Positions 43,536 to 53,349 of a stretch of 64,000 nt of DNA are shown one piece after another. The first letter of the stretch is position 1; every line of letters begins with the position of its first letter. The notes under the pieces were generated by a model, which ran no database searches, was not told the DNA's origin, and worked only from the letters and a program-made list of their open reading frames with translations. Origin of the DNA: SAR92 clade bacterium H921 (GTDB taxonomy: Bacteria > Pseudomonadota > Gammaproteobacteria > Pseudomonadales > Porticoccaceae); NCBI GenBank assembly GCA_025153755.1, contig JAOALD010000001.1, positions 496,001 to 560,000 of the forward strand, written 5' to 3'. Position numbers and translations under genes: made by a program.

Positions 43536-44474
43536 TTATTTTCTGTTGGCCTTGGCTTTTCTGCGTCTCTCTGCAGCCTTTTCCAATCGCAGTTTTTCTC
43601 GCTCGGCTTTTTCCGCAATAAGGATGGCGACCTGTTTCATTTCCTCTTCGATGACAGCGGGAGTTTCGTAGCTGACAGGACCCAAAATGCCAGCTCGCAA
43701 CTCATTGATAAAGATAGTTGAAACACGTTCTAGATCGACTTTACCTCCGGCCCGCAAACAGCCTCTTTGGGCGCCAATAATTTCTAGCAGGTCAATTTCA
43801 GCGCGCGGTAGTTGATCAAACTTAAACCGGTCTCTAAGCCGCTCTGGGTAGTTGGCGAGTAAAAATTCTGCTGCAAAAAAAGCCACATCTTCGTAGGTCA
43901 TGGCAGTATCTTTTATCGCCCCAGTTGTGGCCAGTCTATAGGTGCCATTGGGGTTGTCGATTTTAGGCCAGAGTATGCCCGGAGTATCCAATAGCATAAT
44001 ACCGTTGCGTAAATTAATGCGCTGCTGTCCTTTAGTCACTGCCGGTTCATTGCCGGTCTTGGCAATATGTTTTCCAGCCAAACAATTGATCAGCGAAGAC
44101 TTGCCAACATTGGGTATGCCTGTGACCATAACTAGAGTATTGCGACCTTCTTTCTGTGGAGACAGTTTATTAATGAGGTCGATAATCTGCTTGCTCGGAT
44201 CATGGTGTTGCAAGTCTAGGGCCATGGTTTTGGTATTAGTTTGTAGCTCAAAATACTCTTGCCACAGTTTAGTATTTTCTGGCTCGGCCAAATCGCATTT
44301 ATTGAGTAATTTAATGCAGGGTTTTTCTGTACACAGATCACCAATGAAAGGGTTGGAAGAGCTGTAAGGAATCCGTGCATCTAGCACTTCAACAACGACA
44401 TTCACCAAAGGCAATGTCTCGATCATTTCCTTGCTGGCCTTGTGCATATGGCCTGGATACCACTGGATAGACAT
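43536..44474 (-). CDS. ylqF: Ribosome biogenesis GTPase, YlqF/RbgA-like
   Basis: A 312-residue circularly permuted GTPase. Motif order is G4 (LLNKCDL, about residue 55) before G1 (GIPNVGKSSLINCL, about 120) and G3 (LLDTPGIL, about 163), the mark of this group. The N-terminal IQWYPGHMHKASKEM is typical of YlqF/RbgA, which acts in late assembly of the large ribosomal subunit. The C-terminal region is rich in Arg and Lys (LEKAAERRRKAKANRK), suited to RNA binding. Confidence 0.92.
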   Translation of the reverse strand: MSIQWYPGHMHKASKEMIETLPLVNVVVEVLDARIPYSSSNPFIGDLCTEKPCIKLLNKCDLAEPENTKLWQEYFELQTNTKTMALDLQHHDPSKQIIDLINKLSPQKEGRNTLVMVTGIPNVGKSSLINCLAGKHIAKTGNEPAVTKGQQRINLRNGIMLLDTPGILWPKIDNPNGTYRLATTGAIKDTAMTYEDVAFFAAEFLLANYPERLRDRFKFDQLPRAEIDLLEIIGAQRGCLRAGGKVDLERVSTIFINELRAGILGPVSYETPAVIEEEMKQVAILIAEKAEREKLRLEKAAERRRKAKANRK

Positions 44475-44671
44475 AAAAAACTCTTGGGTTTGATTGGGGC
44501 GACTGCACTAGCCTCTATTTTCATGTTCTGGGAAGTCAAATGCAAGTGTCTAGTGGTGGCGACAGGTAGGTACAATTGTTAGACTCGTGATGGGCTCAAG
44601 GTCAACTAAAAGATAATTGGTACGTTGTTGGCGGGGGATAAAAACAATATATATTTAGTTGGAGATTTTCA

Positions 44672-46156
44672 GTGCAGTACAACAACGCTATTTCACGGCG
44701 TAAGTTTCTAAAGCGATCGTCTCTATATTCAGTGACTACTGCGGTGGCTGCTAATTCCGTGGGAATGCTGGGCTTACTCAATGCTAGCGATGCGCTGGCT
44801 GATTCTAATGACCCCAATGATTATAAGGCCCTGGTTTTTTTGGTGCTGTCTGGGGGCAATGATTCGTTTAATATGATTGTACCCACCGGTTCTGGCACCT
44901 TGCGCAGTAACTATGAGCTTGGCCGCGGCATTGTGGCCTTGCCTGAGGAGGGATTGCACAACCTCAATCTAATAACGCCTGCGTCAGTCCATGAGGGTAC
45001 AGATTCCTCCGACTTCGCCATGCATCCATCTTGCTCAGCACTGGCTGAGTTATTCAATAATCGGGATCTTGCGGTTATTTGTAATGCGGGGAACCTAGTC
45101 GAGCCAACATCTAGAGAGCAGTATTTTACTGAGACTGTCGCTCTGCCACCTCAACTTTTCTCTCATACTGATCAGGAGCGACAGTTACAAAGTCAGCCAA
45201 CCAACCCCTTCACCTTTGGTTGGGGTGGACGTATGGCAGAGATGTTGTCTGCTTACAATACCGATACCCAGGTTTCGCCGCTGATGTCACTGGCAGGCCT
45301 CAATTCATTTCAGGTTACCCAAGGCGGTCTGATCAATACATATACTTTGGGTAACGATGGCGTTACGCCACTGTATTCCTTTACTGGGTACCGTCGCGAT
45401 CTGGTTGAGTCATCTATGCAATCAATCGACTCATCTGATCATTTAATGGTGCAAAAATATACTGACACCTTTGATTCCGCGCGCTTGGCCGAAACCATTA
45501 TTCAAAATGCATTTGAGGAGGCTGAGTCTAGCGGTATAGATTACGATGGAATTTTTAGCGCCGCAGGAGCCGGTGATAGTCAGCTTACGCGGCGACTGAA
45601 AACCCTGGCTAAGATGATCGCGGGACGCTCCAATACCAGTAATAATCGTCCAGTTTATTTTGTTGATATTGGCGGCTTTGATAATCATCAAAAGCTGTTG
45701 CCAGATCACAGTGTTCTAATGGCAGATCTCAGTGTCTCCCTAAAAGGATTTAAAGATTGTCTGACGGCACAGGGTGACTTTGATAAGGTGCTCACCCTAG
45801 TAGGGTCTGAGTTTGCGCGCACATTTACCCCCAATGGTAATGATGCTGTTGAGTCTGGCACCGATCATGGATGGGGTGGTCATATGATGGTAATGGGCGA
45901 AATGATCAATGGGGGTCAGTTTTATGGGATGCATCCCAATCTAGCGCTAGATCAAGACTTGGACACAGGCCGCGGTCGCTGGATTCCTACTACGTCAAAC
46001 TCCCAATGTGCTGCCATCGCTGCCCATTGGATGGGAATTCCCGAAGCCGAGCTAAGTAATTTGTTTCCGACTCTGGATAATTTCCCTAATCCCTTCGATA
46101 TCAGTGAAAATCTGGGTTTTATTGCTGATGCGCCGGTATATGGAGAACAGTCATGA
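44672..46156 (+). CDS. DUF1501 domain protein, Tat-exported
   Basis: A 494-residue protein of the DUF1501 family. It starts with a Tat signal (SRRKFLKRSSLYSVTTAV) and has GNDSFNMIVPTGSGTLRSNY near residue 65 and FARTFTPNGNDAVESGTDHGWGGHMMVMGE-type sequence near 390, where DUF1501 proteins resemble the alkaline-phosphatase superfamily. Start is GTG, with GGAG 8 bases upstream. Its stop overlaps the start of the DUF1800 gene (ATGA). DUF1501/DUF1800 pairs are often found together; the substrate is unknown. Confidence 0.9.
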   Translation: MQYNNAISRRKFLKRSSLYSVTTAVAANSVGMLGLLNASDALADSNDPNDYKALVFLVLSGGNDSFNMIVPTGSGTLRSNYELGRGIVALPEEGLHNLNLITPASVHEGTDSSDFAMHPSCSALAELFNNRDLAVICNAGNLVEPTSREQYFTETVALPPQLFSHTDQERQLQSQPTNPFTFGWGGRMAEMLSAYNTDTQVSPLMSLAGLNSFQVTQGGLINTYTLGNDGVTPLYSFTGYRRDLVESSMQSIDSSDHLMVQKYTDTFDSARLAETIIQNAFEEAESSGIDYDGIFSAAGAGDSQLTRRLKTLAKMIAGRSNTSNNRPVYFVDIGGFDNHQKLLPDHSVLMADLSVSLKGFKDCLTAQGDFDKVLTLVGSEFARTFTPNGNDAVESGTDHGWGGHMMVMGEMINGGQFYGMHPNLALDQDLDTGRGRWIPTTSNSQCAAIAAHWMGIPEAELSNLFPTLDNFPNPFDISENLGFIADAPVYGEQS

Positions 46157-48777
46157 AGGCCCTGATAACGGCAGTTATAGCAACAGCATTACTGGCCGGT
46201 TGCGGTGGAGGCGGAAGTGGCGGAGATAACACACCAACGCCACCTGCAGCGCCAGTTAAGCCTATTGTTGTAAGTCTGAGTCTAGTAGATGCCGAGGCCA
46301 TTGAGAGCATTAACCAGATAGCAGCATTTAAAATCGATCGCACTGGTGGCAGCGCTGCGGTTAGCCTTGATTATAACTTTATTGATAATCCGGATGTGAC
46401 TAAGGGAACAGCGTCTGCCAGTGACTACCAACTCACCTACAGCGATGGCGGTGAGGTGGGGTCTTCCTTTGAGCTTGGTGCCAATCAAAATTCAAGGGTG
46501 ATTGAGGTACGACCTATAGATGACGATATTAACGAGGTACCCGAGATCTTAATGGTGAGTCTTGTGGACGCCGGAGCCTACGATCTAGGCGTTGATCAAA
46601 CTGTGACCCTGAGGATTACTGATGCTACCAATGACAGTGCAAATCGCCGTGTTTTCTTAGGTAACTTTGGTGCGCAAACCAATGCTGTTACCAATGGCTC
46701 TGGAGTGCTTAGTTTTATCTTGCAAGGTGATAATGACGCTGGTCTATTAAGTTATACCTTTGCAAATTTGAGTTCAGTACAAACTGATCAACACGTACAT
46801 TTGGCTCCTTCAGGCGTGAAGGTAAAGGAGATTGAATCCACCGGAGCTGTATCTAACTTCAGTTGGGATCTGGCACCTGGCGGCATTTTTGTTACCGAGC
46901 AAGAAATGCTTGATGCTCTGTTTGACGGTCAGTTTTTTGTCAATATTCATACCGCTAATTATCCAGGTGGCGAGATACTTGCAACCTTAGCCTATGACGC
47001 CACCGTTGAACCTCCCGAACAAAATGAGTTGACCGATGAACAGGTCGATAAGGATATTCTGCGATTCTTAACTCAGGCTACCTTCGGTCCAACGCCAGAG
47101 ACTTATCAGCATCTGCGCGGCCAGATAGAAGCAGATGGTGACAATCGAATTCAGGTTTACTCAGACTGGATTGAACAGCAGTTCGCGACACCAGCGACCA
47201 GTATGATGTCATTGGTTGATGCATCGATTCCCCTGTTTGGAGACGAGCACAAGCCTAATGTTAGAACGGATTCTTTTTGGCCAATCGCACTTTATGGTCA
47301 AGATCAGTTGCGTCAACGTATGGCCTTTGCCCTCAGTGAAATACTAGTGGTCAGTGATCGTAATAGCGTTGCGAATAATGCCTACCGGGGATTACCAAAC
47401 TACTGGGATATGCTTGCTGAGAATGCCTTTGGTACTTACCGACAGACGCTGGAAGACGTAACACTGCATCCAATAATGGGAGTCTATCTCAGTCATCTGC
47501 GCAATCAAAAAGCCGACCCAGAGACTGGTGCCTATCCAGATGAAAACTTTGCCCGAGAAGTAATGCAGCTATTTACCTTTGGACTGGTGCATCGTCAAAA
47601 AAATGGTGGCGTGATTCTAGGTTCCGATAACCTGCCGCTACCGACTTATGACAATAATGTTATCAAACAGATGGCTAAGGTATTCACTGGGCTTAGTTTT
47701 AGCCAGCTAGAAGCCGCGGGTGCTAGCGTTAGTAATAATAAATTTAAACGTGGTTTGGCCGTCAATGACTATCAGTTTCGATGGATTGCGCCGATGAAAT
47801 TTTTTCCTGACTTTCATGACTTTTCTGAGAAGACCCTGTTCTCGGATCAGGGTCAAACATTGGCAATAAGTGCGAATAGCTCAGGGGACGCTGCAGCGGC
47901 ACAGATTGAGTTAGATACTGTGCTCGATGGCTTGGTAGCTCACAGTAGCACAGCGCCAGTGATTGCCCGAAAACTCATTCAACGTTTTGTTACCTCTAAT
48001 CCCAGCCCTGAGTATATCGAGCGCGTGGCTAATGCTTTTGGTCTAACCGGTGATCTAAAATCCGTTATTCGTGCGATATTATTAGATAGCGAAGCGCGCA
48101 ATCCTGGAGTCTTCAGTAGTACTACCTTCGGCAAGTTTAAAGAGCCTGTTGTGCATCTTGCATCTTATTTACGGCTGTTTAAGGCCGCTTCAAGGATTCC
48201 ACTCGGGCAGTCACAAAGTGATGACATCCCGGGACTAAATTATGCCAATGTTGACCAATTTGATGCTGGGGTTACACTGATGCGTACTGGCTTGGCCAAC
48301 ATAGGTCAGAAGACATTGCGTGCCCCATCAGTGTTTAATTTTTTCTCACCTGACTTTTCCCCCACAGGTGCGATTGCCAGCAATTCATTGGTATCCCCAG
48401 AGCTACAACTAGTTACAGAAAGTCAGGTGTTCAATAGCTTTAATAGTTTTAATCAAATCATTAACGAACGATTTGTACGCAATAATAAATTTATTCGTGA
48501 GCACCCAACCTACAGCGCTGAGGACTTTGTTCTGCGTCTAAATTATGGCCCTCTAATGGCGGTGTGGGATAACAAGGTTGGGGACGCAACGGCCAAGGCA
48601 ACAGCGATGGTTGATTATCTCGATTTGTATCTTAACGCTGGGCAGTTAGCTCAGAGTCAAAACACTGGCACTAGGGCGGCTATGATTAGCAATTTAGCAG
48701 TGGCTTCAGAAGCAGAAAGGTATCAACTTGCGGCCTATGCTGTAGCGACCACGCCTGAGTTTTTAATTCAGCGCTAA
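46153..48777 (+). CDS. DUF1800 lipoprotein with Calx-beta-like and CHRD-like domains
   Basis: An 874-residue secreted lipoprotein: signal with lipobox LLAGC (Cys at about 16), a Calx-beta-like repeat (about residues 50-155, ending RITDATND), a CHRD-like domain (about 165-290, with HVHLAP and FVNIHTANYPGGEILATL), and the DUF1800 domain (about 300-870) with FLTQATFGPT, YGQDQLRQRMAFALSEILVV and NFAREVMQLFTFGLV. It shares a 4-bp overlap with the DUF1501 gene. The modular surface domains suggest extracellular or cell-surface work, perhaps with calcium or polysaccharide. Confidence 0.87.
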   Translation: MKALITAVIATALLAGCGGGGSGGDNTPTPPAAPVKPIVVSLSLVDAEAIESINQIAAFKIDRTGGSAAVSLDYNFIDNPDVTKGTASASDYQLTYSDGGEVGSSFELGANQNSRVIEVRPIDDDINEVPEILMVSLVDAGAYDLGVDQTVTLRITDATNDSANRRVFLGNFGAQTNAVTNGSGVLSFILQGDNDAGLLSYTFANLSSVQTDQHVHLAPSGVKVKEIESTGAVSNFSWDLAPGGIFVTEQEMLDALFDGQFFVNIHTANYPGGEILATLAYDATVEPPEQNELTDEQVDKDILRFLTQATFGPTPETYQHLRGQIEADGDNRIQVYSDWIEQQFATPATSMMSLVDASIPLFGDEHKPNVRTDSFWPIALYGQDQLRQRMAFALSEILVVSDRNSVANNAYRGLPNYWDMLAENAFGTYRQTLEDVTLHPIMGVYLSHLRNQKADPETGAYPDENFAREVMQLFTFGLVHRQKNGGVILGSDNLPLPTYDNNVIKQMAKVFTGLSFSQLEAAGASVSNNKFKRGLAVNDYQFRWIAPMKFFPDFHDFSEKTLFSDQGQTLAISANSSGDAAAAQIELDTVLDGLVAHSSTAPVIARKLIQRFVTSNPSPEYIERVANAFGLTGDLKSVIRAILLDSEARNPGVFSSTTFGKFKEPVVHLASYLRLFKAASRIPLGQSQSDDIPGLNYANVDQFDAGVTLMRTGLANIGQKTLRAPSVFNFFSPDFSPTGAIASNSLVSPELQLVTESQVFNSFNSFNQIINERFVRNNKFIREHPTYSAEDFVLRLNYGPLMAVWDNKVGDATAKATAMVDYLDLYLNAGQLAQSQNTGTRAAMISNLAVASEAERYQLAAYAVATTPEFLIQR

Positions 48778-48803
48778 GGTCGCAGATAATAGCTAAAGAG
48801 CAT

Positions 48804-50933
48804 TTATTCGCCTGGTCTATAGCGCCGCTCTATTAACGGTGCTCTAGTCTTTGCATCAAATAATGGATCATGCAGCACTTCGTTGACATAGTCTTGCGCC
48901 TGATCGGCATAGTGGGGAGAGGTCTCATCCAGAGTTGCCGCACCATACTGATGTATACCGCGAATTTTCTGTTCACCACTGGCATTCCATGAGAGTAAGT
49001 AATAGAGACCATCACCGGCCACATTGGTAAGAAAACCATCCTCTTCCATACCTACACCATAAATTGCTCGCAAGGTATCTGGACCTCCTCCCACTGGTAC
49101 ATTGAGATCACCACGAACGTGACGATTGACATCTCCCCACAGCGGATCCAAGCGCCCTGTCTTGGCCATCAATAAGTCTGCACAGCGAATTAGTTCAACC
49201 CGCACATCAGGTTCGGGCAGACCCTTTTGCTCGGCTAACCATTCACTGCCAATCACGCAGCTACTTAAAGCAGCGCCGCGATTTTCTATATTAGTATTGC
49301 GATCCCATTGGGCAATAACCTGCTGGGCATCCTGATAAAGAGTCTCTGCAGAATGCAGATCTAAGGCGATAAGTTTATTGATAAAACCCATAGACCGAGA
49401 GTTTTTACTAAAGCTCTTATCATGTTTGATAGCCGAGAATTCTTCTTCGGATATAGGGCCCAGTTCAGCAAATAATTCCAGCCCGCGATCAGCTCGATTA
49501 GTCATGCGGGTAGGAAAGCCGTCCTCGAGGCGATAGTTAGCCTTGATTGGATTGTCGCCCTCCGCGGTCACATAAAAGGGGCTCTGATTGGCGCTATGGA
49601 GATAACCTGACTTGGGGTTAATCACCTGTGGCAGGTCATCAAAGGCCATATAGCTGTCCCATATTAGCCTGCTGTCATCCCCTGGCAAATATTGAGTCCA
49701 GTCATAGCCAGAATTGCGTTTTGGGGTTAGGGAGTTATGCACAAACATTGTATTGCCTTCACGATCAGCATAGACAAAGTTAAAGCTGGCAAATGCCTGC
49801 ATACGCAGAGCATTGCGCCAGTCTTCAAAGGTCTGTGCCTTATTCATCGCTAGCCACTGCTCTACTTGGCGCAATTCATTCATCCCAGCATAGCGAATGG
49901 CATAGGTACCGTGATCTGTGCGCAGCACAGGCCCATGCACCGATCTGAGTCCCTCTTGGGTAGAGGTCCAATTAAGGAAGCCAAATATTTTCACCTCCAC
50001 ATCAAGATCGCGGGCCTCCAAGGTCTTCCACTTACCGTCGAGTCTATAGCGCATAGGGTCATTGGGATCGATATCTAGTACGTATACATCCACTAGATCT
50101 GGCTTATTAACCGTTGCCCCCCAGCCAAGATTTTCGGTAAAGCCCACACCTATGGTGACACTACTGGGAAATAGGCCACCCATGATATTGAGTCCCTCAT
50201 TGCTTTGAATATGAGCTTCATACCAGGCCACTGGGCCTGTAGTGGGTTGATGGGAGTTTATGGCCAGCCGGGTAGCGCCATCGGTACTAAAATGTGGCGA
50301 CACACTAAAGGCATTTGAGCCGATGGGTAAATTATTAAATGTCACACCATGGCTCTGTACGCCTTTGGCTTCGGACTCAGGACCCAAACTGATACTGCGC
50401 TGACGCTCCTTAGCGTAAATCTCGCTAAGCACTGTATCAAAACCATAGAACAGCAGATGACGCAGCATATAACCGGCCACAATATCTTTGCCATTAATAG
50501 GAAAAATATTTCGATTGGTCTGCTCCGGGTGCAGTGCGGCATAATAATTGATGCCATCTGCAAACGCTTCTATGTAGGCACGGGTGGGTAAAGAGAGTTG
50601 GCTGTCATAATCAGCTTCGATGGTATCCCAGATGCCCAACCATTTAACCAAAAAGTCGATGATGGCCGCATCTTTGCCATTCACGGCTGCATTGGTACCG
50701 CGATAAAAAGTGACGCTGTCATGGATAATCTGCCAGTTATCTTCAGCCTGAGCATAGGCAAAGCCAAAGGCGGTATCTACATCCCGTTCGCCCATCACAT
50801 GGGGTACCCCAAGATGGTCGCGCTCAATGACTACATCATAGTTGAGATTGAGTTGCAGATAGTCTGCCGCGATAAATTTTTCGGCACAGCCATTGAGTAA
50901 GATTAAGCTAAAGATGCTTGTTATTAGGCGCAC
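48804..50933 (-). CDS. Penicillin acylase-family lipoprotein (acyl-homoserine-lactone/penicillin amidase)
   Basis: A 709-residue Ntn hydrolase precursor. Signal with lipobox LLNGC (the Cys at residue 16 from the GTG start). The autocleavage site is LPIGSNAFSVSP with a catalytic Ser (about residue 210); further blocks include INSHQPTTGPVAWYEAHIQS and VGFTENLGWGATVNKPDLVD. The GTG at 50933 is preferred: AAAGGTACC precedes it and it starts right at the signal peptide; an in-frame ATG at 51008 adds 25 residues not part of it. Likely a periplasmic amidase (acyl-homoserine lactones, beta-lactams or other N-acyl compounds). Confidence 0.87.
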   Translation of the reverse strand: MRLITSIFSLILLNGCAEKFIAADYLQLNLNYDVVIERDHLGVPHVMGERDVDTAFGFAYAQAEDNWQIIHDSVTFYRGTNAAVNGKDAAIIDFLVKWLGIWDTIEADYDSQLSLPTRAYIEAFADGINYYAALHPEQTNRNIFPINGKDIVAGYMLRHLLFYGFDTVLSEIYAKERQRSISLGPESEAKGVQSHGVTFNNLPIGSNAFSVSPHFSTDGATRLAINSHQPTTGPVAWYEAHIQSNEGLNIMGGLFPSSVTIGVGFTENLGWGATVNKPDLVDVYVLDIDPNDPMRYRLDGKWKTLEARDLDVEVKIFGFLNWTSTQEGLRSVHGPVLRTDHGTYAIRYAGMNELRQVEQWLAMNKAQTFEDWRNALRMQAFASFNFVYADREGNTMFVHNSLTPKRNSGYDWTQYLPGDDSRLIWDSYMAFDDLPQVINPKSGYLHSANQSPFYVTAEGDNPIKANYRLEDGFPTRMTNRADRGLELFAELGPISEEEFSAIKHDKSFSKNSRSMGFINKLIALDLHSAETLYQDAQQVIAQWDRNTNIENRGAALSSCVIGSEWLAEQKGLPEPDVRVELIRCADLLMAKTGRLDPLWGDVNRHVRGDLNVPVGGGPDTLRAIYGVGMEEDGFLTNVAGDGLYYLLSWNASGEQKIRGIHQYGAATLDETSPHYADQAQDYVNEVLHDPLFDAKTRAPLIERRYRPGE

Positions 50934-51188
50934 TTTAGGTACCTTTTTATTATTTTGATTACTCAAGTATACGCAGTATGGTGTTTGTAAGATGAATATT
51001 CGCTGCAAAAACTAACTGTTTTCGGACTTGTAAATCCTGAACCCACAGCCATCAACCTACAGAAAAATTCGCCGTTTAAATATATTTCACAGCCATTGGA
51101 GAATTGATAACACTCCCGCTCGCCTCAAGGTTTTAGTGACACCCAGCTGAGATTTATGTATCAATCCGACTAGCAACCCGCACAACAT

Positions 51189-52430
51189 CTAGCTATTGGG
51201 TTGCACTACGTCTTCTTCTGCATGCAGCACTGTGCCCACAGGAGCAGTTGCCGCCTGTAATGTAATCTCAACTTTGTATTCGCTTGGCAGAGCTTCGATT
51301 GTCAGTACTCGCCAAATGCTAACACTCGCTAGTAGCAGAAGGCAGGCCGCCAATAATAAGAAGAAACTTTGTAGGCCAAAAATTTGTAGCCAGAAAACTG
51401 CAGTGACAGGCCCGGTTATGGAGGTAAGTCCAGCAATTAAAACAATGGTGCCGCTGGCAGGTACAATTTCTGTGGGGCGCAGATGATCATTGGTCAGTGC
51501 GACTACCAATGAGTACAGTGACAGTGCACAGCCACCAAATAGAAAGGCCAAGCCATATAGTCTCACAGAAGCCTCTGATTCGCGGCTGATCATGAGGGCA
51601 AAGGCCACCGCAAATAAGCAGGAGAAACCCATAACCCAGCGTCGATCAATCATGTCGGAGAGTTTGCCGATGGGGTATTGCAATATCATACCACCAGCCA
51701 TCATGGCGCCCATAAAGTTGGCAACCTGATACACCGTAAAGCCAAGCTTTGTGGCGTACACTGCACCCATGCCAAACAGAATGCTCGAGACCCACTGGGA
51801 GAGCACAATACCGGTGACACCCATGGGTGTTCGATACCAAAGATGGCGAATGGTAACGCGCTCGGTTTCTTCAATGGCGGGGGTGGTGATTACAGATAAC
51901 AAAATGGGCACTGCGGCAACACTTACCATTACTGATATTAAAATAAATAAAGTAAACTCTCTGGGATTAGCCACATTGAGCATAAACTGCCCAGCACAAA
52001 TGCCAGCCAGTAAAATGGCCGTATACAGGGAAAGTATTTGTCCCCGATTAGTATTGTTAGAGGCTTGGTTTAGCCAACTTTCTGAAACCACGTAGATGGT
52101 TGAAAATGCAAAGCCAGTCAGCAGTCGCATCAGTGCCCATGCCCAGGGGTTTACATAGATGGAGTGCACCAAAATTGTCACAGACGCCACTGCAGACAGT
52201 GCGGCAAAAATACGAATATGTCCAACCCGCTGAATCATTTTTGGAGTGAGTAATGAGCCAGCCAAAAACCCAGCAAAATAACAGGACATCAGCAAACCAA
52301 TTAGATAGTCATCAAAGCCTTCCAATTCCGCTCGCACACCCAGCAGACTGCCCTGTACGCCAACGGCGAGACCAATAAGAGAGAGGCCGGCAAAGAGCGG
52401 CCAGATGCTGACAATAGTTTTAACGGGCAT
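51189..52430 (-). CDS. MFS transporter, YcaD-like
   Basis: A 413-residue major facilitator with twelve predicted segments. It resembles YcaD-type proteins: GLMSCYFAGFLAGSLLTP, MRLLTGFAFSTIYVVSESWLNQ, and MAGGMILQYPIGKLSDMIDRRWVMG. The start could be ATG at 52430 (used; the first membrane helix follows at once) or GTG at 52484 (18 residues longer, 11 bp after the YaeQ stop). Neither has a strong ribosome-binding site. Substrate unknown. Same strand and probably same transcript as YaeQ. Confidence 0.85.
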   Translation of the reverse strand: MPVKTIVSIWPLFAGLSLIGLAVGVQGSLLGVRAELEGFDDYLIGLLMSCYFAGFLAGSLLTPKMIQRVGHIRIFAALSAVASVTILVHSIYVNPWAWALMRLLTGFAFSTIYVVSESWLNQASNNTNRGQILSLYTAILLAGICAGQFMLNVANPREFTLFILISVMVSVAAVPILLSVITTPAIEETERVTIRHLWYRTPMGVTGIVLSQWVSSILFGMGAVYATKLGFTVYQVANFMGAMMAGGMILQYPIGKLSDMIDRRWVMGFSCLFAVAFALMISRESEASVRLYGLAFLFGGCALSLYSLVVALTNDHLRPTEIVPASGTIVLIAGLTSITGPVTAVFWLQIFGLQSFFLLLAACLLLLASVSIWRVLTIEALPSEYKVEITLQAATAPVGTVLHAEEDVVQPNS

Positions 52431-52495
52431 TGCAAAATAACTCTGTAAATTTTCGCCAAGGGTACTCTCGAAATGCCCAATCACAAAGTTTATTT

Positions 52496-53044
52496 TTAGT
52501 TTTTTTGCGGCGCCTTAATTTTTATTTCAGGAGTAAAACTGACAAGTTTATCCTCACTGTGCCAGGTTATTTCACGGTCTTGAATACTGACCTGTATATC
52601 GAGATTGCGGCGCTTCATGGTTTGCAGTATTCCTGTGATTTCAGGTTGCAGATGGTAGATGCTAATATTTTTAAAGCGCTTTAATTGTGGTTGCATCTGT
52701 TGCCACCATATTTCAGCTGAGCCATAGGTATAAACAATCACCTGCTGAGATCGACCACAGGCTTTTTTGAGACGTTTTTCACTGGGTAATCCCAGCTCAA
52801 TCCACAGCTCGATATCATCACTTAGACTTTTTTGCCAAAGGTCGGGTTCATTGTCTGTGCTCAGTCCTTTCGTAAAGCTGAGTGATTCATTGGCATGTAG
52901 GGCGAACGCAAGTAGTCTGACCATTAGCCGCTGATCGGTTTCAGAGGGGTGCTGGGCCAATGTCAGGCTGTGCTGCTGATAATAATGGCGATCCATATCG
53001 ACAATGTTGAGTTCTGCTTTGCAGATGGTTGCACCAAGGGCCAT
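52496..53044 (-). CDS. yaeQ: YaeQ family protein
   Basis: A 182-residue member of the YaeQ family (PD-(D/E)xK nuclease-like fold). Start MALGATICKAELNIVDMDRHYYQ, the block HPSETDQRLMVRLLAFALHA near residue 32, and PDLWQKSLSDDIELWIELGLPSEKRLKKAC near 67 match the family. Molecular role is uncertain; suppression of RfaH-related phenotypes has been reported for E. coli. Confidence 0.93.
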   Translation of the reverse strand: MALGATICKAELNIVDMDRHYYQQHSLTLAQHPSETDQRLMVRLLAFALHANESLSFTKGLSTDNEPDLWQKSLSDDIELWIELGLPSEKRLKKACGRSQQVIVYTYGSAEIWWQQMQPQLKRFKNISIYHLQPEITGILQTMKRRNLDIQVSIQDREITWHSEDKLVSFTPEIKIKAPQKN

Positions 53045-53154
53045 TATTTTAAGTTACCTATTTTAAAGTACATTCAAAAATGCCCACATAAACCAGCGGT
53101 CTTCATATGTTGGAGGAGGTTAAGAAAGGGGCAGTATCAAGGCAGTACCTGAGA

Positions 53155-53343
53155 CTAAAAGCCTAGATCTTCTTGGGTAACCTCAATTGTTATTTGGTCG
53201 CCGGTGACCTGGGTATTAACTAATATGGGTCGACAGCAGACAAAACAGTCCTCAGTGTAGGTCTGAGATTCTGAGGGGTCGACCAATAGAGTAATAGCTT
53301 CCCAGCAATAGGGACATGTTATTTGCTCTTCATGTAAATACAT
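53155..53343 (-). CDS. CPXCG motif cysteine-rich protein
   Basis: A 62-residue cytoplasmic protein with two Cys pairs, CPYCWE (residues about 10-14) and CFVCCRP (about 33-38). It belongs to the small CPXCG family of zinc-ribbon-like proteins, conserved in gammaproteobacteria; here the Gly after CPYC is Trp. It ends 110 bp upstream of yaeQ and begins 6 bp after the stop of the enoyl-CoA hydratase-like gene. Confidence 0.85.
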   Translation of the reverse strand: MYLHEEQITCPYCWEAITLLVDPSESQTYTEDCFVCCRPILVNTQVTGDQITIEVTQEDLGF

Positions 53344-53349
53344 CGGGAC

